5,221 nucleotides of DNA from Planctomycetota bacterium (GTDB lineage Bacteria > Planctomycetota > PLA2 > JAEUHO01): NCBI GenBank assembly GCA_026647295.1, contig JAPKHB010000281.1, positions 1-5,221 on the forward strand, written 5' to 3'. This document shows, piece after piece, positions 1 to 4,469 of the stretch. The notes under the pieces were generated by a model. The model was given only the letters and a program-made list of their open reading frames with translations, was not told the DNA's origin and made no database searches. Position 1 is the first letter of the stretch, and each line of letters opens with the position of its first letter. Position numbers and translations under genes: made by a program.

Positions 1-92
1 CGATGGACGACCTGGTCCACTTCTTCGGCCGGGCGTCGAGCGAACTGGCCGACGTCGTCGGGCGCATCCCGGTCGCGCGCACGCCGGGGTAG
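1..92 (+). CDS. C-terminal fragment of an unidentified protein (5' end outside window)
   Basis: An open frame enters from the left edge and stops at TAG (90-92). The visible residues include DDLVHFFGR and ELADVVGRIP, then a short Pro/Gly tail. Of the 29 sense codons from position 3 onward, 28 end in G or C, as expected for coding DNA in this genome, so it is probably the end of a real gene. There is an ATG at position 3, but no upstream sequence to test it as a start. The gene converges on nrdJ with only 18 nt between the two stop codons. I do not recognise the family, and about 30 residues are too few to assign a function. It could also be a chance open frame. Confidence 0.45.
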   Translation, partial: MDDLVHFFGRASSELADVVGRIPVARTPG

Positions 93-110
93 CGCGGGGA
101 GACCCTCCGC

Positions 111-1823
111 CTACGGCGCGCCCAGCCCCGCTTCAAGGACCTGGCGCGCGCGGCAGTCCTGGCGGAAGACGGTGACGCCCTTGAGTCCGAGGCGGTGCGC
201 CGTGCGGAAGGCGGCCGCGACGTCCGCGGGCGTCGCCGGGGCGGGCAGGTTCACCGTCTTGCTGACGGCGTTGTCCACGTGGCGCTGGAAGGCGGCCTGC
301 ATGGCGAGGTGCGCCTCGGCCGGGAGTTCGAGCGCGGTCGCGAGGACTCCGGGCGCGAGGCCGTCGAGCGCGGCGTCCGGGGGCAGGCGGCCGGTGCGGC
401 GCACCTCGGCGAGGAGCGCCGCGCCGTGCGCCCCGCGGCGTCCGAGTTCCTGTTCGACCAGCGGCTCGATCTCCTCGAGGCGCTCCCCGCCCAGCACGTG
501 CTGGCGCCGGAACGAAAGGGCGAAGAAGGGCTCGATGCCCGAGGTGGTGCCCGCCAGGATGCTGATCGTGCCCGCCGGCGCGATCGACAGCCGGGTGGCG
601 TTGCGCATGGGGCCTTCGCCCGCCCGGCGGCTCTGCGCGTGCGCCTCGAAGTTCCCGCGCGCTGCGCCGAGGCGGGCGGAGGCCTCGTCCGCCGCCGCCG
701 CGAGCGTCCGGGCCACCGCCTCGCCGAGCCGCACCGCGCGCGGGTCGCCATAAGGCAGCCCGAGCCGAAGCAGGGCCTCGGCGAGCCCCATCACGCCCAC
801 GCCGATCTTGCGCGTGCGGCGCGCGGCCCGGCGCAGCGCTTCGAAGGGCCACGCGTTCACCTCGAGCGCGTCGTCCAGGAAGCGCACCACCAGGCCCGCG
901 AGCCGGGCGAGTTCCTCGAAGTCCAGGCGCGGGCCGTGCAGACCCTCCCGGACCAGACGCCCGAGGTGGATCGACGCCAGGTTGCACGACTCGAAGGGGT
1001 GCAGCGGGACCTCACCGCACGGGTTGGTGGCCTCGAGCGGGCCGCGGGCGGGGACCGGGTTGGCGGCCTCGATCGCGTCCAGGAAGAGGAGGCCGGGGTC
1101 ACCGCTGGCCCAGGCGGAGCGGACGATCTCGTCCCACAACTCCGCGGCGCGCACGCGCGCGACGGGTGCGCCGTCGCGGCGCGCCACCAGCGGGAGGTGG
1201 GCGTCGGCGTCCAGTGCGGCGAAGAACGCATCCGGGAGGCCGACCGAGAGGTTGAAGTTCTCGAGTCGTCCGGGCTCGAGCTTGGCGCGCACGAAAGCCC
1301 GCACGTCCGGGTGGTCGACCCGCAGCACGCCCATGTTGGCGCCGCGACGCCGCCCGCCGTGGCTTACGGCGAGCGTGAGCGCGTCCAGGCGCTCGAGCGC
1401 GGCCAGCGGCCCGCCGGCGGCCCCGGGCCCCTCCGGTTCGCCCAGGCCACACAGGCCCGAGAGGCCAAAGCCCGTGCCGGCCCCCGTCCGCTGGATGGCG
1501 GCGGCCTGCGCGCAGGTGGCGTCCAGGCCTCCGGGCGCGTCGGACACCGGGAGCACGAAGCAGGCGCTCAACTGGCCGCCGGGAAGCCCGGCGTTCATGA
1601 GCGTGGGGGAGTTGGGCAGGAAGGCGCGTTCGGCCAACGCCTCCTCGAAGGCCCGGGCCTGCGGACCCACCTGGGCCGGGTCGAAGGCGGCCTCCCCTTC
1701 GGCCACCGCCTGCGCCACCCGCCGCACGAGGTCCTCGGGCGTCTCCCGCACGACGCCCTCCGCGTCGCGGCGCAGGTAGCGTCGCTCCAGGACGTGCAGG
1801 GCATGGCCGCTGAACGCCTTCAC
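111..1823 (-). CDS. nrdJ: Adenosylcobalamin-dependent (class II) ribonucleotide reductase, short form without C-terminal cysteine tail
   Basis: The 570-residue product should reduce ribonucleotides to deoxyribonucleotides in the cytoplasm, using a cobalamin-generated thiyl radical. Visible hallmarks are the N-terminal VLERRYLRRD segment, then FLPNSPTLMNAG (68-79), a redox cysteine in LSACFVLPV (C88), GANMGVLRVDHPD (161-173), NFNLSVGLPDAF (189-200), the radical-site motif NPCGE (N267, C269, E271), the partner redox cysteine in ESCNL (C280), PAGTISILAGTTSGIEP (416-432) and DNAVSKTVNLP (517-527). The protein ends shortly after GLKGVTVFRQDCR (546-558). Many class II enzymes continue into a tail with a CxxC pair that re-reduces the active site, and this one does not. 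There is also no N-terminal ATP cone. The GTG at 1823-1821 is the only ATG, GTG or TTG start in frame before an upstream TGA at 1892-1890. No clear Shine-Dalgarno precedes it. I see no cobalamin riboswitch box and no class I small-subunit gene nearby. Class assignment is firm; the exact substrate level (di- or triphosphate) is not visible. Confidence 0.95.
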   Translation of the reverse strand: MKAFSGHALHVLERRYLRRDAEGVVRETPEDLVRRVAQAVAEGEAAFDPAQVGPQARAFEEALAERAFLPNSPTLMNAGLPGGQLSACFVLPVSDAPGGLDATCAQAAAIQRTGAGTGFGLSGLCGLGEPEGPGAAGGPLAALERLDALTLAVSHGGRRRGANMGVLRVDHPDVRAFVRAKLEPGRLENFNLSVGLPDAFFAALDADAHLPLVARRDGAPVARVRAAELWDEIVRSAWASGDPGLLFLDAIEAANPVPARGPLEATNPCGEVPLHPFESCNLASIHLGRLVREGLHGPRLDFEELARLAGLVVRFLDDALEVNAWPFEALRRAARRTRKIGVGVMGLAEALLRLGLPYGDPRAVRLGEAVARTLAAAADEASARLGAARGNFEAHAQSRRAGEGPMRNATRLSIAPAGTISILAGTTSGIEPFFALSFRRQHVLGGERLEEIEPLVEQELGRRGAHGAALLAEVRRTGRLPPDAALDGLAPGVLATALELPAEAHLAMQAAFQRHVDNAVSKTVNLPAPATPADVAAAFRTAHRLGLKGVTVFRQDCRARQVLEAGLGAP

Positions 1824-1853
1824 GAACCCAGGATAGCCATCCGGTCCGCGCCC

Positions 1854-1900
1854 CGCTCGATTGACCGTACGGAGCCAGGCTCCGGTGCATCATTCGAGCG
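1854..1900. repeat. 47-nt concentric dyad upstream of nrdJ (candidate operator or leader hairpin)
   Basis: Two inverted repeats share the same centre, base 1877. The inner one is CGGAGCC-A-GGCTCCG (1870-1884). The outer one is CGCTCGA (1854-1860) with TCGAGCG (1894-1900). An extra TGA/TCA pair (1862-1864 with 1890-1892) lies between them, so 17 of 23 symmetric positions are complementary. It sits 31-77 nt upstream of the nrdJ start codon. It could be a regulator-binding operator or, if transcribed, a stem with a 5-by-5 internal loop. It does not resemble the AT-rich NrdR box. The structure is seen directly; its role is inferred. Confidence 0.55.
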
Positions 1901-1920
1901 CACAGGGTGGGCGGGCATCC

Positions 1921-1982
1921 CGTGCCGATGCGCACCGCGCTCCCGCGCGGCCTCTACAGGGTCGGCACGCGGGCGCGTGCCG
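1921..1982. repeat. Overlapping, mutually exclusive inverted repeats
   Basis: The segment TCGGCACG (1962-1969) is complementary to CGTGCCGA upstream (1921-1928), enclosing a small hairpin CCGCGC-TCCC-GCGCGG (1935-1950). The overlapping segment CGGCACGCG (1963-1971) is also complementary to CGCGTGCCG downstream (1974-1982). Both helices cannot form at once. This is the geometry of an alternative-structure switch, but in DNA this GC-rich chance repeats are frequent, and neither the transcript nor its direction is known. Confidence 0.35.
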
Positions 1983-2234
1983 GGACCTGGCCGATGGCGT
2001 GCTGGGCGGTGTCGATCGGCGCGTCGCGGCGCCCGGAGCGACCCTGGATCGTCGCCCGGCCTCGCCGCGGCACACGGTGATGCATCGCTCGCCTGGCGCG
2101 CTCACGCGGACTCTGCACCTCCCCGTGCCCCTTGGGGTGGCGCGGCGCTGCGGCGTGTCGTTCGAGGGGGTGGGACGGTTCGTGTGGAAGGGCGCCCCGC
2201 CCGGGCCGACCCCCCGAAGGAGGGACCGCGCGGG

Positions 2235-2288
2235 GGCCCGGTTGCGTGCAGATCCGCGGCGTTGCGCGAAGCCGTGCGCACCCGGGCC
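2235..2288. repeat. Imperfect 15-pair stem-loop upstream of the hsp20 promoter candidate
   Basis: GGCCCGG (2235-2241) pairs with CCGGGCC (2282-2288). After one mismatch the stem continues as TTGCG-type pairing (2243-2249 with 2274-2280), which includes two G-T pairs, around a 24-nt loop. It lies about 60-110 bp upstream of the transcription start predicted from the -24/-12 element at 2321. That is where enhancer-binding activators of sigma-54 promoters commonly bind. It could instead be a small-RNA hairpin or a chance structure. Confidence 0.3.
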
Positions 2289-2320
2289 GGGGGCTTGGCC
2301 CAAGGGTGCGTCGACGGGGC

Positions 2321-2336
2321 CGGAACGGCGGTTGCT
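2321..2336 (+). promoter_or_regulatory. Candidate sigma-54 (-24/-12) promoter for hsp20
   Basis: CGGAACGGCGGTTGCT matches 10 of the 12 defined positions of the consensus TGGCACG-N4-TTGCW. The GG (2322-2323) and GC (2334-2335) dinucleotides have the required 12-bp offset. Transcription would start near 2347, giving a leader of about 57 nt before the hsp20 ATG. No convincing housekeeping -35/-10 pair or heat-shock sigma-32 promoter was seen nearby. This is a motif match only; an rpoN gene and an activator cannot be seen here. Confidence 0.4.
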
Positions 2337-2392
2337 CTACGGATGGGTGCGCGGGGGGAGGGTGCCGACGCGGCGCCCGAACCTCCTGCCAT

Positions 2393-2397
2393 GGAGG
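2393..2397 (+). promoter_or_regulatory. Ribosome binding site of hsp20
   Basis: GGAGG followed by a 6-nt gap to the ATG at 2404 is a near-ideal Shine-Dalgarno arrangement. It fixes the hsp20 start against the much longer open frame that extends upstream to 1861. The ATG at 2391, which overlaps this site, is in a different frame. Confidence 0.8.
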
Positions 2398-2403
2398 ATT
2401 GTC

Positions 2404-2892
2404 ATGCCGAAGGCCCTGCTCCCCATCCAGCACAAGAAGGCCACGCCCCGGGAGGTGACGCCGCCCGCAGAGCCCTTCCGGTGGCTCTCCGCTCTGCCCC
2501 TCTCCACGCCCCTGTCCCGCTGGTTCGACGAGTTGTGGCCCGCCGGCGGCCCGCCGGCGGCGGACCTGCGCCTCGCCCCGCCGGTCGACGTGGTCGAGAC
2601 CCCGGACGCCATCGTGCTGACGGCGGAGGTGCCGGGCATCCGCAAGGAGGACGTGCGCATCCAGGTCGAGGACGGCGTGCTGTCCATCGCGGGCGAGAAG
2701 GAGGAGCGTCGGGAGCAGAAGGAGGCCAACCTGTGCCGCAGCGAGCGGCGCTACGGAGCCTTCTACCGCAGCCTGACCCTGCCCGGTTCCGTCGAGGCCG
2801 AGAAGATCGTGGCCGAGATGGACGCCGGGGTGCTCACGGTGCGGCTGCCCAAGCGCGAGTCCGCCAAGCCCAAGACCATTCCCGTACGGTAG
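2404..2892 (+). CDS. hsp20: Small heat shock protein, Hsp20/alpha-crystallin family
   Basis: The 162-residue product is an ATP-independent chaperone that should hold unfolding proteins in the cytoplasm as part of a large oligomer. Residues 1-58 are a variable Pro- and Trp-containing N-terminal arm (RWFDELWP at 39-46). The alpha-crystallin domain runs from about 60 to 152. It starts with PPVDVVETPDAIVL, continues through AEVPGIRKEDVRIQVEDGVLSI (74-95, cited only in part here as family-typical strands) and ERRYGAFYRSLTLP (114-127), and ends with the signature AGVLTVRLPK (141-150). The C-terminal I-x-V motif needed for oligomer assembly is present as IPV (159-161), one residue before the end. 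Length is typical for bacterial Hsp20. A single cysteine (C111) lies in the loop before ERRYG. The start is set by GGAGG at 2393, and a candidate sigma-54 promoter lies upstream. A strong hairpin follows the stop, so it is probably monocistronic. Confidence 0.95.
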   Translation: MPKALLPIQHKKATPREVTPPAEPFRWLSALPLSTPLSRWFDELWPAGGPPAADLRLAPPVDVVETPDAIVLTAEVPGIRKEDVRIQVEDGVLSIAGEKEERREQKEANLCRSERRYGAFYRSLTLPGSVEAEKIVAEMDAGVLTVRLPKRESAKPKTIPVR

Positions 2893-2899
2893 GACACCC

Positions 2900-2930
2900 G
2901 GCGGGCGGCGGGCCCCCCCCGCCGCCCGCC
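2900..2930 (+). terminator. Perfect 13-bp GC hairpin after hsp20, without T-run
   Basis: GGCGGGCGGCGGG (2900-2912) is perfectly complementary to CCCGCCGCCCGCC (2918-2930) around a loop of five C residues, starting 8 nt after the hsp20 stop codon. Position and strength suit a transcription end or an mRNA 3' stabilising structure. No T-tract follows, so it is not a classical intrinsic terminator. Such T-less hairpins are common after genes in high-GC bacteria. Confidence 0.6.
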
Positions 2931-3000
2931 ATCCCTGGCCGCGCCTTGCGGGGGCACCCATCGCGGAGCAGCCATGGAGGTCCGGTGCAAGGAGTGAGGG

Positions 3001-3033
3001 CCCGAACTCGACCCGGAGGAGGTCCGAGTCGGG
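3001..3033 (+). promoter_or_regulatory. Bulged 12-bp hairpin presenting a GGAGG loop, upstream of the thioredoxin-DsbD gene
   Basis: CCCG (3001-3004), ACTC (3006-3009) and GACC (3010-3013) pair with GGTC (3021-3024), GAGT (3026-3029) and CGGG (3030-3033). One bulged base lies on each side, and the 7-nt loop CGGAGGA carries an anti-Shine-Dalgarno-complementary core. No usable start codon lies at ribosome-binding distance from this loop. It may be a leader structure for the downstream gene, or part of the end of the hsp20 transcript. Confidence 0.35.
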
Positions 3034-3050
3034 GTCGTCGCGCGCGTCGA

Positions 3051-3058
3051 GGGGGGAG
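3051..3058 (+). promoter_or_regulatory. Possible ribosome binding site for the TTG start at 3063
   Basis: GGGGGGAG ends 4 nt before an in-frame TTG at 3063. It is the best purine-rich site before any possible start of the thioredoxin-DsbD gene, but the spacing is short and a G-run is common in this DNA, so it only weakly supports the start. Confidence 0.3.
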
Positions 3059-3062
3059 CAGT

Positions 3063-4337
3063 TTGCTGCTGTGGCGGCACCCGTCGTTCGGCCTCCAAGC
3101 CAGAGCCGCGGCCGGTGACCGCCTGGACCGTGCCGGAACAGGCGCAACGCTGACCCCCGTCCCCCTGCACCCCGGCGGGCCCGCGTTCATTCTTGGCGCC
3201 CTGCTCCTCGCCCTGCTCCCGGCGTGCGGCCGACCCGCGCCATCTCCCGCCCGCCGACTCGCGCCAGCGGCCCTGGCCCAGCTCGAGTTCTTCACCCGGT
3301 CGGGCTGTCCCCATTGCGCGGGGGCAGCCGACTGGATCGAGACGCTGCGAAAGGAGCGTCCAGCGCTCACTCTGGTCGTCCATCGGGTCCTCGAGGAGCC
3401 GGCGGCGCGAGAGCGGCTCTTGGCCCTGGCCGACGCCCGCGGCGTCGCTCCTGCGGGCACGCCCGCGTTCTACGCGGGTGGGGAACTCGTCGTCGGGTGG
3501 AAGGGGCAGGAGACCGGCCGGCGCGTCCTCGCCCTGCTGGACCGCGCCGCGGCGCCCGCGGGGGCCCCCGCGCCCTCCGCTCCGTCTCTGGACGAGCGCC
3601 TGGACGTGCCCCTTGTGGGCCGGGTCCGCCTGCGCGACCTGGGACTCCCGGCCCTCACGGTCGTGCTAGGGCTCGTGGACGGGCTGAACCCCTGCGCGAT
3701 GTGGGTGCTCGTCTTCCTGCTCTCGATCCTGGTGAATCTGAAGAGCCGCGCGCGGATGCTGCTTGTGGCGGGCACCTTCGTCGTCGTGAGTGGCCTGGTC
3801 TACTTCACCTTCATGGCCGCGTGGTTGCACTTGCACCGGTGGATCGGGCTCTATCGGGGCGTGCAACTGGCCCTGGGCCTACTCGCCGTCGGCGTCGGGG
3901 CGATCCACGTGAAGGACTTCTTCGCCTTCCATCGCGGCGTGACGCTGTCGATCCCGGAGTCCGCCAAGCCGGGCCTGTACGGCCGAATGCGCCGCATCGT
4001 CCAGGCCCCGGGCCCCGCGGCGGCGCTGGGGAGCGTCATCGCGTTGGCCGTGGTCGTCAACTTCGTGGAGTTGCTCTGCACGGCGGGCCTGCCCGCCGTG
4101 TACACCGGCATCCTGGCGAGCCATGACCTCTCCCTGCTCGAGCACTACGGATACCTGGCCCTGTACCAGCTCTTCTACATGCTCGACGACGCCGCCCTCC
4201 TCCTTGTCGCCGTCCTCACGCTCTCCCGCGCCCGGCTCCAGGAACGGGGCGGGCGGATCCTCAAACTCGTCAGCGGCCTCGTGATGTTGGGGCTGGGCCT
4301 CCTGCTTCTCCTGCGGCCGGAGTGGCTCTCCGGGTAG
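3063..4337 (+). CDS. Lipobox-bearing thioredoxin-like domain fused to a CcdA/DsbD-type membrane thiol transporter
   Basis: The product (424 residues from TTG 3063) joins two redox parts. A hydrophobic segment ending in LLPAC (C55) looks like a lipoprotein signal. Residues about 72-161 are a thioredoxin fold with active site CPHC (C82, C85) and the cis-proline loop GTPAFY (P134). A Pro/Ala-rich linker (162-176) leads to a six-helix membrane domain (about 195-424). Its two conserved cysteines are in DGLNPCAMW (C211, helix 1) and VELLCTAGLP (C339, helix 4), the pair that passes electrons across the membrane in CcdA/DsbD proteins. Other conserved pieces are VKDFFAF (283-289) and SIPESAKPG (296-304). 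It probably moves reducing power from cytoplasmic thioredoxin to its own extracytoplasmic domain. CPHC is also the DsbA-type active site, so the direction is not certain. The start is uncertain: the frame is open far upstream, no ATG is available, and CTG 3165 would give a more ordinary 20-residue signal. Domain calls are firm. Confidence 0.85.
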   Translation: MLLWRHPSFGLQARAAAGDRLDRAGTGATLTPVPLHPGGPAFILGALLLALLPACGRPAPSPARRLAPAALAQLEFFTRSGCPHCAGAADWIETLRKERPALTLVVHRVLEEPAARERLLALADARGVAPAGTPAFYAGGELVVGWKGQETGRRVLALLDRAAAPAGAPAPSAPSLDERLDVPLVGRVRLRDLGLPALTVVLGLVDGLNPCAMWVLVFLLSILVNLKSRARMLLVAGTFVVVSGLVYFTFMAAWLHLHRWIGLYRGVQLALGLLAVGVGAIHVKDFFAFHRGVTLSIPESAKPGLYGRMRRIVQAPGPAAALGSVIALAVVVNFVELLCTAGLPAVYTGILASHDLSLLEHYGYLALYQLFYMLDDAALLLVAVLTLSRARLQERGGRILKLVSGLVMLGLGLLLLLRPEWLSG

Positions 4338-4399
4338 TCGGACGGTGCCTGGCCCCCGTGCGTGATTCGAGGGGCAGACGACTCGTACGGGCCCCGGCG

Positions 4400-4415
4400 C
4401 CCGTCGGCCGACGGG
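4400..4415. repeat. Perfect 16-bp palindrome between the redox gene and the helix-hairpin-helix gene
   Basis: CCCGTCGGCCGACGGG is its own reverse complement. It lies 62 bp after the stop of the redox gene and 54 bp before the ATG of the next gene. It could act as an operator for a dimeric regulator or, as RNA, as a 6-bp hairpin with a GGCC loop ending transcription of the upstream gene; a G-run rather than a T-run follows. Confidence 0.45.
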
Positions 4416-4469
4416 GGGGGTGCGCGGCGGCCGGCGGAGAGTCCCGGGGGCGGGGGAGAATCGAAGGCG

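Larger units (their letters stand above)
1824..2403. other. 580-bp divergent intergenic region between nrdJ and hsp20, rich in inverted repeats
   Basis: No convincing gene lies here. A plus-strand frame is open from 1861 into hsp20, but its residues are low-complexity Arg/Pro/Ala/Gly with no conserved motif, and hsp20 has its own well-placed ribosome binding site at 2393. The minus-strand frame that covers the region is antisense to hsp20. The region instead holds several strong dyads (1854-1900, 1921-1982, 2235-2288), smaller inverted repeats (for example GATGCATC at 2079-2086 and CTTGG-C-CCAAG at 2294-2304) and a candidate promoter at 2321-2336. No CIRCE element, cobalamin riboswitch or tRNA was recognised. 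An unannotated structured RNA is possible but unproven. Confidence 0.7.

Noticed and set aside
1824..1900. A cobalamin riboswitch or NrdR boxes in front of nrdJ
   Set aside because: The conserved B12-box sequence and the AT-rich NrdR consensus are both absent on either strand.
1861..2403. A 181-residue N-terminal extension of Hsp20
   Set aside because: The frame is open, but the residues are Arg/Pro/Ala-rich and unlike any Hsp20. A textbook ribosome binding site and ATG at 2404 give a normal 162-residue protein.
2974..2997. A short ATG ORF (MEVRCKE) between hsp20 and the redox gene, considered as a leader peptide
   Set aside because: It has seven codons, no codon pattern suggesting attenuation and no clear ribosome binding site.
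195..3062. The thioredoxin-DsbD frame stays open for over 4 kb upstream, implying a 1380-residue protein
   Set aside because: Most of it is antisense to the catalytic core of nrdJ and then overlaps hsp20 in another frame. Long stop-free frames are expected at this GC content, and the upstream residues are compositionally biased with no domain.
1954..3147. A 397-residue minus-strand ORF across the intergenic region and hsp20
   Set aside because: It is fully antisense to hsp20 in its middle part, is low in complexity and carries no recognisable motif.
4349..4377. A possible terminator hairpin just after the redox gene (CCCC with GGGG and a few flanking pairs)
   Set aside because: The stem is short, needs a bulge, has a 14-nt loop and no T-run; it is not better than chance in this composition.
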